Below the pieces are notes generated by a model, which saw only the letters and a program-made list of their open reading frames with translations, ran no database searches and was not told where the DNA came from. From positions 1,765,845 to 1,815,780 of the forward strand of contig NZ_HF952018.1 in assembly GCF_000430995.1 (NCBI RefSeq): a DNA stretch of 49,936 bases, in the 5' to 3' direction. The position numbers were made by a program, and so were the translations under genes. Position 1 is the first letter of the stretch. The number at the start of each line of letters is the position of its first letter. This DNA is from Thermobrachium celere DSM 8682. GTDB taxonomy: Bacteria > Bacillota > Clostridia > Clostridiales > Caloramatoraceae. Positions 8,483 to 18,358 of this stretch are shown piece by piece.

Positions 8483-9525
8483 TATTTTATTACTTTCCTA
8501 TCTAAATCAATCTCTGCTTCAACTCCATAGGGTATTATACACCTTGGGTATGCGTGTCCAAAGTTTACATTATATAAAATAGGTAAATCCTTGTTATCTA
8601 TAACTTTATAAAAAACTTCCTTATATTCATCATAGTATGTTTCATCTTGTGGCTTTCCTACAATAATTCCACTTATAACATCAAATACACCTTTATGTTT
8701 TAGTGCAAGTAATTCCTTTTCAAAAAGCTCTGGATCTGGTTTCTCCTCACAGGTTTCAATAAATAATATTTTATCCTTCCATTCATATATATTAGGGAAT
8801 AGCTCATATTTATCACATACTTTTTTATATAGATCATTAGTTAATATATCATAAATACTTTCTAAACATCCACCTAAAAACCTTCCTCTAACCTTTCCCT
8901 TACCCTGCAGCACTTCATACCCTCTTTTTTCTATATGTTTAATTCTACTTACACCCAATTGATTTTTTGAAAAATCCCTTCTTTCCTCATACCATACATC
9001 ACTTGACTCTATAATATACTCATCTTCCATTTTAAAATACTTCATAAACTCCCTTTTAGTATATGGAAGCATTTCATTATCTAATTCAGCTATATCGGTA
9101 AGAAAACTTGGTCCATAGAAGGTTACCAGCCCTAATTTATAAAACATCAAATGATTAACCGTTGTATCTGAAAATCCTGTAAATATCTTTGGATTGTTTT
9201 TAACAGCATCAATAAACTCCTTATCCTCTAAAAGATATGGCAAAGTTTTATATGTATCATCTCCGCCTATTGCACATATAATACCCTTTATTGTTTCATC
9301 ACAGAAGGCATCCTTTAAATCCTTTGCCCTATCTTCTGGGTGATTTTTTATATATTCTATCCCTTCTAATGCGTTAGGCATAAAAACTGGCTCTAATCCA
9401 AACTCCCTTAATCTTTTAATTCCTAATTCAAGCTGATGTCTTGCAAAATCTTCTCCTAAAATACCACTTGATAAGCTTACTATTGCTACTTTATCACCCT
9501 TTTTGAGAGGCTTTGGTTTTATCAT
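8461..9525 (-). CDS. S66-family LD-carboxypeptidase / MccF-like serine peptidase
   Basis: This is a protein of about 354 residues. The frame has an ATG at 9531, but the GGGGG box is correctly spaced for the ATG at 9523-9525. It opens 'KPLKKGDKVAIVSLSSG', the S66 N-terminus. It then has 'AIGGDDTYKTLPYL', the nucleophile motif 'GFSDTTVNH' (Ser about 119), 'LFIETCEEKPDPE' with the catalytic Glu, and 'NFGHAYPRCIIPYG' with the catalytic His. The family includes cytoplasmic murein tetrapeptide LD-carboxypeptidases used in wall recycling and MccF-type enzymes that inactivate microcin C. Acidic residues and the overall pattern look more like the MccF-like branch, but the substrate is not certain. It appears to be transcribed alone. 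Confidence 0.88.
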   Translation of the reverse strand: MIKPKPLKKGDKVAIVSLSSGILGEDFARHQLELGIKRLREFGLEPVFMPNALEGIEYIKNHPEDRAKDLKDAFCDETIKGIICAIGGDDTYKTLPYLLEDKEFIDAVKNNPKIFTGFSDTTVNHLMFYKLGLVTFYGPSFLTDIAELDNEMLPYTKREFMKYFKMEDEYIIESSDVWYEERRDFSKNQLGVSRIKHIEKRGYEVLQGKGKVRGRFLGGCLESIYDILTNDLYKKVCDKYELFPNIYEWKDKILFIETCEEKPDPELFEKELLALKHKGVFDVISGIIVGKPQDETYYDEYKEVFYKVIDNKDLPILYNVNFGHAYPRCIIPYGVEAEIDLDRKVIKYYNPYQI

Positions 9526-9611
9526 ATACATACCCCCATTGCTTTATAATAATATTACAATATCACATCAACCATATTCTTACAAGACGTAAAATTAATC
9601 TTAAATAAAAA

Positions 9612-9643
9612 GCAACCATATCAGATACATTTGATATGGTTGC
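9612..9643 (-). terminator. Terminator of guaBA
   Basis: GCAACCATATCA (9612-9623) pairs with TGATATGGTTGC (9632-9643). On the minus strand it is followed by TTTTTATTTA. It lies ten bases beyond the guaA stop. Confidence 0.88.
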
Positions 9644-9653
9644 AAGTTTTATT

Positions 9654-11186
9654 TTATTCCCATTCAATTGTCGCAGGAGGTTTGCTTGTTATGTCATATA
9701 CAATTCTATTTACACCCTTTACTTCATTTACAATCCTTCTTGATATTTTATCTAATACTTCATAAGGTATCTTAAACCAATCAGATGTCATTCCATCCAC
9801 ACTTTCCACAGCCCTTATTGCAATAAGGTGGGAATATGTTCTCTCATCTCCCATTACACCAACACTCTTTACATCAGGAAGTACAGCAAAGTACTGCCAT
9901 ATTTCTTTGTCTAACCCTGCCTTCTTTATTTCATCCCTTACAATATAATCTGCTTCCTTTAAGATAGAAAGCTTTTCCTCTGTAACTTCACCAAGTACCC
10001 TTATTGCAAGACCAGGACCTGGGAATGGCTGTCTTGAAACTAATTCTTCTGCAAGTCCAAGCTGTCTTCCAACTTCTCGAACCTCATCCTTAAATAGCTC
10101 CCTTAGTGGTTCGATTAACTTAAACTTCATATCCTCAGGTAGTCCCCCTACGTTATGGTGGCTCTTTATAACCGCTGATGTTCCTGTTCCACTTTCAACA
10201 ACGTCTGGGTATATAGTTCCTTGAACTAAAAACTCTGCTCCTTCTATCCTATTTGCCTCATCTTCAAATACCCTTATAAACTCTTCACCTATTATCTTTC
10301 TTTTTCTCTCAGGATCAGTAACTCCCTTAAGCTTTCCTAAAAACCTATCCTTTGCATCGACCATTATAAGGTTCATATCAAACTTTTCTTTAAATGTATT
10401 ATAAACCTCCTCTGCCTCTCCCTTTCTTAAAAGGCCATGATCAACAAATATACAAGTTAGGTTCTTTCCAATTGCCTTATGAACCATTAAGGCTGCAACA
10501 GAGGAGTCAACTCCACCTGATAGGGCACATATTGCCTTTTTGTCTCCAACTGTCCTTTTTATTTCCTCTATCTTTTCATCAATAAAGGAGGACATTGTCC
10601 AGTCTCCTTTTAGGTTACATACGTTAAACAAGAAGTTTTTTATAACATCAAACCCATATTGTGAATGTTTAACTTCTGGATGGAACTGAACACCATATAT
10701 CTTCTTATCTATATTTGCCATTGCCGCATTTATACAGGAATCTGTATAGGCTATATTTACAAAACCCTCTGGAAGATTTGCAACATAGTCTGTATGGCTC
10801 ATCCACATAGTACTTTCTTTAGGTATATTTTTAAATAGGTCGTTATTACTATCCACTACAACTGTAGTATTACCATACTCCCTCTTATCTGCCTTTTTAA
10901 CTTCTCCACCAAGCATAAATGCAGTAAGTTGCATTCCATAGCATATTCCAAGTATAGGAATATTAAGCTCAAATATCTCTCTATCAACCCTTGGGGCTCC
11001 ATCTTCATATACACTATTTGGTCCACCTGTGAATATTATTGCACTTGGGTTCTTTCTTTTAATATCCTCAATTGTAACTGTATATGGTACTATTTCAGAA
11101 TATACCCCACACTCTCTAACACGCCTTGCAATAAGCTGGTTGTACTGTCCTCCAAAATCTATTATTAAAACAAGCTCTCTATTCAT
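9654..11186 (-). CDS. guaA: GMP synthase (glutamine-hydrolysing)
   Basis: This 510-residue enzyme converts XMP, ATP and glutamine to GMP. The class I glutamine amidotransferase domain covers residues 1-190, with GICYGMQ (Cys82 nucleophile) and VQFHPEV (His of the triad). The ATP pyrophosphatase domain follows with the P-loop [12 protein letters not shown]. The C-terminal dimerisation domain ends in the conserved '[14 protein letters not shown]'. Length and motifs are normal. It follows guaB with a 9-bp gap containing an AGGAGGTTAAC ribosome-binding site, so both enzymes of the IMP to GMP branch are made from one riboswitch-controlled mRNA. Confidence 0.98.
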   Translation of the reverse strand: MNRELVLIIDFGGQYNQLIARRVRECGVYSEIVPYTVTIEDIKRKNPSAIIFTGGPNSVYEDGAPRVDREIFELNIPILGICYGMQLTAFMLGGEVKKADKREYGNTTVVVDSNNDLFKNIPKESTMWMSHTDYVANLPEGFVNIAYTDSCINAAMANIDKKIYGVQFHPEVKHSQYGFDVIKNFLFNVCNLKGDWTMSSFIDEKIEEIKRTVGDKKAICALSGGVDSSVAALMVHKAIGKNLTCIFVDHGLLRKGEAEEVYNTFKEKFDMNLIMVDAKDRFLGKLKGVTDPERKRKIIGEEFIRVFEDEANRIEGAEFLVQGTIYPDVVESGTGTSAVIKSHHNVGGLPEDMKFKLIEPLRELFKDEVREVGRQLGLAEELVSRQPFPGPGLAIRVLGEVTEEKLSILKEADYIVRDEIKKAGLDKEIWQYFAVLPDVKSVGVMGDERTYSHLIAIRAVESVDGMTSDWFKIPYEVLDKISRRIVNEVKGVNRIVYDITSKPPATIEWE

Positions 11187-11195
11187 GTTAACCTC

Positions 11196-12650
<1,455 letters not shown>

Positions 12651-12691
12651 TTAGAATCCTCCTCCCCTTCAACATGCCCTTAAGGGGAAAC

Positions 12692-12740
12692 AAAAAAGCA
12701 TATTGCTCCCCAAAAAAGAAATGAGTGAAGTGCAATATGC
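12692..12740 (-). terminator. Riboswitch expression platform: intrinsic terminator
   Basis: On the minus strand, GCATATTGC (12732-12740) pairs with GCAATATGC (12698-12706) and is followed by TTTTTT (12692-12697). Inside the loop lies ACTTCACTCAT (12721-12731), complementary with one G-U pair to the 3' strand of aptamer helix P1 (ATGAGTGAGGT). With no ligand, this alternative pairing forms an antiterminator that traps the terminator's 5' arm. With guanine bound, P1 is locked and the terminator forms. Confidence 0.85.
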
Positions 12741-12756
12741 AAACGCAAAGCAACCT

Positions 12757-12825
12757 CACTCATAGTCGGAGGTTTACGGCCCCCGGTAGAGACTCCCGAA
12801 CCATATTATCGGGATTATATGAGTA
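12757..12825 (-). ncRNA. Guanine-sensing purine riboswitch aptamer
   Basis: Read on the minus strand, the purine-riboswitch elements appear in order: P1 5' strand ACTCATA, the J1/2 core TATAATCCC, the L2 loop region GATATGGTTCGGGAG, J2/3 TCTCTACC, the L3 region GCCGTAAACC, then CCGACTATGAGT closing P1. The base that sets specificity is C in GACTAT, which pairs with guanine. Adenine riboswitches carry T there. It lies about 107 bp upstream of guaB. Confidence 0.95.
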
Positions 12826-12889
12826 GGCATGTATTCTTTATTTATTTTTAAGTATTATATAGGTTTTAGCAAGGTTTGTCAAGATCAAA

Positions 12890-12922
12890 AAGTGCCACCC
12901 AGGTGAAATGTGAAATTTTCCA
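12890..12922 (-). repeat. 33-bp dispersed repeat, copy A
   Basis: Read on the minus strand it starts TGGAAAATTTCACATTTCAC and ends GGGTGGCACTT. Two copies with two or three mismatches lie at 29264-29296 and 29339-29371. It sits 28 bp from the left end of the IS3-family element but is not part of that element's terminal repeat. The TG start suggests the end of another transposon, perhaps IS21-like. That origin is inferred. Confidence 0.7.
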
Positions 12923-13016
12923 GTGGATTTCCTAATGCTATACTCTGATATGCTCGCTTTATAGTAGACAGATTAAAAATGTAAAACCTGTTTACCATAG
13001 AGAGGAGTATATTTTT

Positions 13017-13385
13017 ATGAGAAAGAAAGGCGTATACGATTTTGATATAAGACTTAAAAGTGTTGAAGAATATTTAAATAATATTAAGACAGCAAAACAA
13101 ATATGTCGTGAGATTGGTGTAAATAAGAAGGTATTTTTAAATTGGGTAAGGATATAAAGTAGAAGGAGCAAAAGAGTTAATAATTAAAGATTCTAATAAA
13201 AATATTCAGCAGAATTAAAAATAAAGGCTGTTGAAGATTATTTCAATAGCACTTTATCTCAATTTGAGATATGTTCAAAATATAATATTTCTTCTTATGG
13301 TGTTTTACAGAGTTGGATTAAGAAGTACAATGGTCATAAGGGGATTAAGCTCTCTAAAAAAGGACAGGGGGAAAAACTATTATGA
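13017..13385 (+). pseudogene. Decayed helix-turn-helix ORF of the IS3 element
   Basis: An ATG at 13017 with an AGAGGAG box starts 'MRKKGVYDFDIRLKSVEEYL', a helix-turn-helix ending in 'FLNWVRI' and a stop at about 13158. Reading on in shifted frames gives 'YKVEGAKELIIKDSNK' and then a second helix-turn-helix, 'ELKIKAVEDYF' through 'VLQSWIKKY'. That second part ends in a TGA overlapping the orfA ATG (TATTATGACC). Two single-base losses, near 13158 and 13203, therefore break one ORF of about 123 codons. The intact form would have given the element three consecutive HTH units, counting orfA. Confidence 0.65.
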
Positions 13386-13699
13386 CCAAAAAAACTACTA
13401 TTTCTTTTGAGCAGAAAATAGATATAGTTAGATATTGTGTTGAGCATAACCATAATTATAAAGAAACAGCTAAAAAATACAATGTATCATATCAACAAGT
13501 TCGTAGATGGCTTGAAAAGTATGAAAAAGGCGGAGTTGAGGCCTTACAAGATAAAAGAGGCAAGAGAAAGTCAATTAATGAAATGTCTGAAATAGAAAAA
13601 TTAAAAGCAGAAAAGAAGCTATTAGAAGCTCAAAATCGCAGATTACAATTGGAGAATGAATTCTTAAAAAAATTGCGAGAATTAGAAAGGGGATGGTAA
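13382..13699 (+). CDS. IS3-family OrfA (helix-turn-helix protein)
   Basis: This 105-residue protein has a helix-turn-helix in residues 8-45 (FEQKIDIVRYCVEHNHNYKETA, then YNVSYQQVRRWLEKYE) and a C-terminal leucine-zipper-like helix (LKAEKKLLEAQNRRLQLENEFL) that pairs transposase subunits. Near the end, the codons TTA AAA AAA TTG give an A AAA AAA slippery heptamer. A -1 slip there enters the orfB frame without a stop, so an OrfAB fusion transposase can be made as in other IS3 elements. A small hairpin (CATAGC, GTTA, GCTATG) follows the overlap and may stimulate the slip. Confidence 0.9.
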   Translation: MTKKTTISFEQKIDIVRYCVEHNHNYKETAKKYNVSYQQVRRWLEKYEKGGVEALQDKRGKRKSINEMSEIEKLKAEKKLLEAQNRRLQLENEFLKKLRELERGW

Positions 13700-14592
13700 A
13701 TCATAGCGTTAGCTATGAAAACATTTATATTGTAATAAAAATATTTAATGAGGAAGGTAAAGCTTCCATAAGTGAGCTTTGTGAAATTGCAGGAATACAT
13801 CGTAGTAGCTATTATAAATGGTTAAAAACGAGAAAGAGTAAAAGAGAAATTGAAAATGAAAATTTAATTGAATTAATAAAAGAAGCTTATGAAGAACGTG
13901 ATGGAATACTTGGCTACCGCCAAATAACTATTAAAATTAGAAGAGAACATAATTTAAAAGTAAATCATAAACGCATTTACAGATTGATGAAATTAATGGG
14001 TTTAAAGTCAGTATGTCGCAGAAAAAGATATCGTTATATTAAATCTACTCCTGACATTACTGCTGAAAGCATACTAAACAGAAACTTTAGAGCACAGAAT
14101 ACGTGTGAGAAATGGCTAACAGATGTTACTGAGTTTATATATGGTAATGGTAAAAAGGTTTATCTTAGTGCAATATTAGATTTAGGAGACAGAAATATAG
14201 TTTCATATGTTATTGGACACTCAAATAACAATGCACTTGTTTTTGAGACTTTTGATGTTGCAATCAAATTAAATCCAGGTGCAAAACCTCTAGTTCATAG
14301 TGACAGAGGTTTTCAATATACTAGCAAAGCATTCAGAGAAAAGCTAGATAAGGTTGGAATGAAACAAAGCATGTCGCGAGTTGGTTGCTGTTTAGATAAT
14401 GCTCCAATGGAAGGTTTTTGGGGTATACTTAAGGCTGAAATGTATTACTTACGCAAATTTGAAACATTTGAGGAATTAAAAATAGCTATTAAAGATTATA
14501 TCGAATATTATAATAACAAAAGATACCAAAGAAGATTAAACTGCATGTCTCCTTTAGAATATAGGAAATACCTATCCAATATAAATACATAA
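13693..14592 (+). CDS. IS3-family OrfB transposase
   Basis: This 299-residue DDE integrase-type catalytic domain carries the HTH_21 segment 'GYRQITIKIRREHNLKVNHKRIYRLMKLMGL'. The catalytic residues are in 'WLTDVTEF', 'VHSDRGFQYTS' and 'DNAPMEGFWGILKAE', followed by the 'YIEYYNNKRYQRRLNCMSPLEYR' tail. All three acidic residues are present and the frame is intact, so the enzyme could still be active. It starts seven bases inside orfA in the -1 frame. Confidence 0.95.
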   Translation: MVNHSVSYENIYIVIKIFNEEGKASISELCEIAGIHRSSYYKWLKTRKSKREIENENLIELIKEAYEERDGILGYRQITIKIRREHNLKVNHKRIYRLMKLMGLKSVCRRKRYRYIKSTPDITAESILNRNFRAQNTCEKWLTDVTEFIYGNGKKVYLSAILDLGDRNIVSYVIGHSNNNALVFETFDVAIKLNPGAKPLVHSDRGFQYTSKAFREKLDKVGMKQSMSRVGCCLDNAPMEGFWGILKAEMYYLRKFETFEELKIAIKDYIEYYNNKRYQRRLNCMSPLEYRKYLSNINT

Positions 14593-14620
14593 AAAGTGTC
14601 AATCAAACGATTGACACTTT
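14593..14620 (+). terminator. Stem-loop after orfB
   Basis: AAAGTGTCAATC (14593-14604) and GATTGACACTTT (14609-14620) pair perfectly around AAAC, directly after the orfB stop. It lies within the insertion sequence and limits read-through towards the convergent Argonaute gene. Confidence 0.7.
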
Positions 14621-14726
14621 GAAGAAGATTTACATTTTTCAACTGTTTACTTGACAGGGTGCAGTTCACATTATTTTGATAATTTTTAAAATCAAATAAT
14701 TTATTATAATATCATACACTATGGAA

Positions 14727-16994
14727 TTATAGAAAAAAAAGTTTGTCACTCAAACATCCTGATGGTATATACATAATATTCTTAGAAATTCTATCTGCAT
14801 ATTCTGTAGTTACAGGTAATCTTGTCTTTTTAAATGAACCAACATGAAGTTCTGAAAGATAATATATTTGTTTTACAATATCATCAAGCGGTATATCACC
14901 ATAAACCTTTTCTATTTTTAATGGTCGTGGAGAACCTAGCTTTATATCGTTGGTAACTAAATAAGCATATTGTCCGTTAGTTACATAACATCCAGCTTCA
15001 GGATTTATGAACACATTTCCTTTCTTTGTTGCAAATTTAACTGCCCCTTGCTTTTTAACTTCTACTATATCAAATTTTATATTTTTACTTTGAAAATATT
15101 GCTTATACCAATTTATATCTTCTCTTGCAAATCCATCTCTATGAATAACAATATGTTTAGGTGGTTGATTAAATTTAGTCTCAAAGCTTAATATTATATT
15201 ATCAAAAATTTCTTGTAATATTTTATCAACAATAATTTCTCCAGTCTGTGGAATTTCAGGTTTGAAATAATTTATAAATGTACCATTTTTATCAAATAAT
15301 ACTGAGGATGATGGATATCTTATTCCTTTTTGTGGATTACCTACATCTAATCCTATAAAACAATCTACATCTCCTGTAATTTCCTCTAATATCCATGGAA
15401 CTCCTCCAGATTTAACAAGCATTCCTAAAGAAATCTCGTTTATATAATAAAGTCCATTATAATTATTCATATTACTGCAATCATTAATAACTTTTATACT
15501 GTCTACACATATCATCTGAGATGGTATTTTGTACTTAGCCCATACTGTTTTAAATTCAGAATAAGGATTATTTTCATCATGTTCATTTGGTATTACACAT
15601 AAAACCAAATCAACTTTTTCATTATTTTTAATTAAATTCAAAGCAGTTCTTTTATATTCAGTAATATCCCCAATGTTATACTCATAAAAAATATTTGTTT
15701 CTTCTAAATCCAACAATCCTTCTATTTCAATTTTTTTATATAATTTTCCTTTATTTTTTATATAACCTTTTGTATTAAAGCTACTTATTTTTTCAAAAGC
15801 CATCTTAGTTTCTTCTAAATAACCTTTTGGACACATTACAGCAACCCTTATCTTATTATTAGGTTTCTTGAAATATCCTTTATTAAATACATCTCTTTTA
15901 TTTTTTATCTTTTCTTTATTTGCTACTAAAACATATGGCTTCTCAATTTTTCCTTCCTTAAATCCAAGTTCTGAAGTTCTACATAAATTAAAATCAAATT
16001 TTAAATTTCCCAACTCTTTTATACATCCAATATCATCTAAAAAGTCAGCTAGAACTTTCATTCTATAATTCATATTCATTTTAATATACTTTTCAATATC
16101 TCTCGAAAATTTACTATCAATTTTTTTTAAACTTTCTCTATCAATTACTTGTTTTAAAGAATGTGGTATAAAATAAAGTGGCTTTTTATTACAACCCTTT
16201 ACTTTAATTACATTTGCTTTTTTGTCTTCTTCAGTAAATTTATTAACTCTATATGATTGGTTTGTATTTATAAAATAATCTATTAATGATTGACCCTTCA
16301 ATTCACTTAGTTTATCCGATATTGTTTTATCAATAATTTCTTCAATTATACCTGTACTATTTGTGTTATTAGTCCATATATAGTCAACTTTTAAACCTAT
16401 AATCTTTTTATTTTCCTTCATCATATCATAAATTGTTTTTTCACTTTCAAATACATGTCTAATATCACACCTTAAATATGCATATCTGTTTTCATCAATA
16501 TAGGGCATTATATCGAAAACTCTATATACTCTTATCCCATCATCATTTATAATTGACGTATATTTTTCTCCTTCGTTTTGTAGCATAACAGGATTATATA
16601 TACTTTTCTTTAATTTTATCTTATACTTTTCAATTTTTTTTTTAGATTTTTCATCAAAAGTCTTCTTTTGTTTTAAAATTTTATTTATATGATATGCAAT
16701 TAAATTTGAATATACTTCTTTATAGTTGTTTACGTCTAATTTTTTACATCCCGTAAATTCTATTTTTACTCCTTCTATTTGAGGTATGTTTTGTAATTGT
16801 TCTAATGAATAAAGGTAAGTATCTCCTTTCCTTGAAACAAACTTAAATTTATTTTGAGAAGATAATGCATATTCAGCTTTTCCTGACAATTGATAAAAAT
16901 TATCTACACTTCCCACAGCACTTAAAGTATATTCATAAAATTCCTGTTCTTTTAATGGAATATTTGATTTAAATATTTCTAAGCAAAAATCCAT
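14727..16994 (-). CDS. Long prokaryotic Argonaute, catalytic DEDD set complete
   Basis: I start it at the ATG at 16992-16994, which has AAGGGG eight bases upstream, rather than the ATG 30 bp earlier. That gives 755 residues, typical of long A-type pAgos with N, PAZ, MID and PIWI domains. In the PIWI domain the tetrad is visible with family spacing: Asp550 (FIGLDVG), Glu586 (QTGEIIVDK), Asp620 (VIHRDGF) and Asp733 (TTEYADRI). The protein is therefore predicted to cut nucleic acid. The MID pocket carries Tyr478, Lys482 (YSEFK), Gln493 (IPSQ) and Lys528 (LVKSGG). This is the YK class that binds 5'-phosphorylated guides, not the HK class of CRISPR-linked MpAgo. Guide and target type, DNA or RNA, cannot be read from the sequence. 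It has its own promoter, and the CRISPR array and cas6 lie upstream on the same strand. Confidence 0.93.
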   Translation of the reverse strand: MDFCLEIFKSNIPLKEQEFYEYTLSAVGSVDNFYQLSGKAEYALSSQNKFKFVSRKGDTYLYSLEQLQNIPQIEGVKIEFTGCKKLDVNNYKEVYSNLIAYHINKILKQKKTFDEKSKKKIEKYKIKLKKSIYNPVMLQNEGEKYTSIINDDGIRVYRVFDIMPYIDENRYAYLRCDIRHVFESEKTIYDMMKENKKIIGLKVDYIWTNNTNSTGIIEEIIDKTISDKLSELKGQSLIDYFINTNQSYRVNKFTEEDKKANVIKVKGCNKKPLYFIPHSLKQVIDRESLKKIDSKFSRDIEKYIKMNMNYRMKVLADFLDDIGCIKELGNLKFDFNLCRTSELGFKEGKIEKPYVLVANKEKIKNKRDVFNKGYFKKPNNKIRVAVMCPKGYLEETKMAFEKISSFNTKGYIKNKGKLYKKIEIEGLLDLEETNIFYEYNIGDITEYKRTALNLIKNNEKVDLVLCVIPNEHDENNPYSEFKTVWAKYKIPSQMICVDSIKVINDCSNMNNYNGLYYINEISLGMLVKSGGVPWILEEITGDVDCFIGLDVGNPQKGIRYPSSSVLFDKNGTFINYFKPEIPQTGEIIVDKILQEIFDNIILSFETKFNQPPKHIVIHRDGFAREDINWYKQYFQSKNIKFDIVEVKKQGAVKFATKKGNVFINPEAGCYVTNGQYAYLVTNDIKLGSPRPLKIEKVYGDIPLDDIVKQIYYLSELHVGSFKKTRLPVTTEYADRISKNIMYIPSGCLSDKLFFL

Positions 16995-17085
16995 AAAAAA
17001 ACCCCTTTCCATTATATTATACATTTATATACGTTTAATACATTTATTTTATATTATTATATATATTTACATAATATCCATTTAT

Positions 17086-17115
17086 ATTATATACTATAAT
17101 TTATATTTTTTTCAA
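17086..17115 (-). promoter_or_regulatory. Argonaute promoter
   Basis: On the minus strand, TTGAAA (17110-17115), an 18-bp spacer and TATAAT (17086-17091) make a good sigma-A promoter. The expected start near 17079 would give an AT-rich leader of about 85 nt before the start codon. The surrounding DNA is extremely AT-rich, so chance matches are possible. Confidence 0.55.
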
Positions 17116-17144
17116 TTTATGTAATCTTTATTATATATAAAAAA

Positions 17145-17165
17145 CATCAAGCAAACTGCTTGATG
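17145..17165 (-). terminator. Terminator upstream of the Argonaute promoter
   Basis: CATCAAGCA (17145-17153) and TGCTTGATG (17157-17165) pair perfectly. On the minus strand they are followed by TTTTTTATAT. It ends transcripts arriving from the array or pseudogene side before the Argonaute promoter. Confidence 0.85.
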
Positions 17166-17243
17166 CCTTGATGCTTTTTATTTCAAAAGCAAAATGGAAT
17201 AGTATCTTTAATTAAATGATTTATTTCCAACTATGTGACACTT

Positions 17244-17742
17244 TTATTGTTTCCATGCGTATTTCATTATTTCTATTTTGTCTTTTTCTGTCTTTGCTGT
17301 GGATACAAGTTCATCTAATTTATTTTCAAGCTCATCTTTATTTTTTATAAAACTTTCTTTATCTACCCTTCCTTTCTCAACCTCTTCAATCTTTTCCCTC
17401 TGTTTTCCCAATATTCCACTTCCATATCTATGTCCTCTTCTTTAAATAACACATCACAATTTACAAACCACATAGGCATGTAGATTGAAAGGCAGGGAAT
17501 CGATGAACCTGTTGCCCAAATATTTATCTCTCCATTTATTAATTCTACAATCATACTTCCTGTAGTTTCACTGGATATCAGGCTACCTTCGTGCATATAT
17601 ATTTTTCATTGAATCATTTAATTTGTTCCTCTCTTCTTTTTCGTGGTACCTTAAAATGTTTTTAAACTCGTTAACTGTTTTTACCAAAAATGACAGAACC
17701 ATTTTTTGTTGAGTTTTTTAATGCAATCAGCGTATCACACAT
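17244..17742 (-). pseudogene. Remnant of a peptidase C69 (secernin-like dipeptidase) gene
   Basis: A GGGTGGGG box and ATG at 17740-17742 start 'MCDTLIALKNSTKNGSVIFG', the characteristic N-terminus of C69 dipeptidases, with Cys2 as nucleophile. After about 23 residues the frame breaks. A different frame gives 'HEGSLISSETTGSM' and 'VELINGEINIWATGSSIPC' (17596 downward), the family's C-terminal region. Another shift leads to 'REKIEEVEKGRVDKESFI' and a stop at 17244. Only about 165 codons of a usual 400-550 remain, so there is a large internal deletion plus at least two frameshifts. It lies between the array and the Argonaute gene. Confidence 0.8.
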
Positions 17743-17848
17743 ATTTATCCCCACCCATAAAATAGTTTATTTTATATATGTTGTTTATTCTAATAATATA
17801 TTCTAAAAAAAACAAATTTAAATTCCTTCTAAACTTCCACAAAACGCT

Positions 17849-17875
17849 AAAAGTGGCACTATTTAAGCCACTTTT
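17849..17875. terminator. Stem-loop in the region left of the array
   Basis: AAAAGTGGC (17849-17857) pairs with GCCACTTTT (17867-17875). The A/T-flanked 9-bp stem could terminate on either strand. It may end read-through from the CRISPR transcript on the minus strand. Confidence 0.45.
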
Positions 17876-17904
17876 CAATTAATTATTCAACCACATTAAC
17901 CCCT

Positions 17905-18185
17905 TCATATGCCTACTTTAGATTTTCGTAGAATTAAGCTTCTGCAGTCTTTATATAAGAAGCATATACTAATTGTTAGAACACATAAAATACCCCATCC
18001 TATAAAACTAATTTAAAAGCATTAAATACATTTTAAATTTCTAATGATTCATTTATACAATTTTCATGAAGCAACTTACAAAATATAATTCAATTACACC
18101 ATCTATAATAATACCTAATCTCCATCCTATATATGGGTCTATCCCTAGAATACATGTTAACAATAAGCAAAACAACATAAACCCC
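17905..18185 (-). pseudogene. Decayed small membrane protein gene (two fragments)
   Basis: The minus strand from about 18185 reads 'FMLFCLLLTCILGIDPYIGW', continues 'RLGIIIDGVIELYFVSC', and stops near 18052. In another frame, 'FIGWGILCVLTISICFLYKD' and then 'CRSLILRKSKVGI' end at a TGA at 17905-17907. Both pieces look like hydrophobic helices of one former membrane protein. There is no good ribosome-binding site and no recognisable family. It could be chance in AT-rich DNA, so confidence is low. The rest of 17743-18288 holds only stem-loops and no gene I can support. Confidence 0.3.
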
Positions 18186-18224
18186 TATTTGCATTTTTTT
18201 AAACACTAATAGGGGGTTTTTATT
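18182..18224 (+). terminator. Plus-strand terminator-like hairpin near the trailer end of the array
   Basis: CCCCTATT (18182-18189) pairs with AATAGGGG (18208-18215) and is followed by a GTTTTTATTTT run on the plus strand. No plus-strand gene lies upstream, so it may be a relic or may block antisense transcription of the array. Confidence 0.45.
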
Positions 18225-18288
18225 TTAGTTCATCTTAAATTGTTCAGTTTTTGATTCACTACATATAAACCTTTCAAATTAAATGTAA

Positions 18289-18319
18289 CATCTAAAATTC
18301 AATATTGTTAGATTAAAAT
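18289..18319 (-). repeat. Degenerate terminal CRISPR repeat (trailer end)
   Basis: The plus strand reads CAATATTGTTAGATTAAAA, against CAATATGGTCCGATTAAAA in the array repeat, with three mismatches in 19. It is separated from the first good repeat by 39 bp, the length of one spacer. Decay at this end fits a leader at the opposite (high-coordinate) end. Confidence 0.65.
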
Positions 18320-18358
18320 ACCTCGCTTCCCCCTTACCATTAACGACTCTCCTGCCCA

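Larger units (their letters stand above)
12951..14663 (+). mobile_element. IS3-family insertion sequence, about 1.7 kb
   Basis: The two ends are imperfect inverted repeats of about 40 bp. The left end (12951-12990) begins TGCTCGCTTTATAGTAGACA. The right end, read inward from 14663, begins TGCACCCTGTCAAGTAAACA. Both continue with A-rich DNA containing AAAAATGTAAA. Inside lie a decayed upstream helix-turn-helix ORF, orfA and orfB. No target-site duplication is visible: the left flank ends CTGATA and the right flank begins GTTCAC. This fits an old or rearranged insertion. The right end is 63 bp from the Argonaute stop codon. Confidence 0.85.

Noticed and set aside
12757-12825. Adenine-type riboswitch
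   Set aside because: The specificity base is C (GACTAT), not T, and the gene controlled is guaB.
12951-14663. Target-site duplication of the IS3 element
   Set aside because: The flanks CTGATA and GTTCAC do not match at any length from 2 to 6 bp.
14727-16994. MpAgo-like (5'-OH guide) class for the Argonaute
   Set aside because: The MID pocket reads Tyr-x3-Lys, then Gln 11 residues later and a Lys further on. That is the YK class for 5'-phosphate guides, not the HK class.
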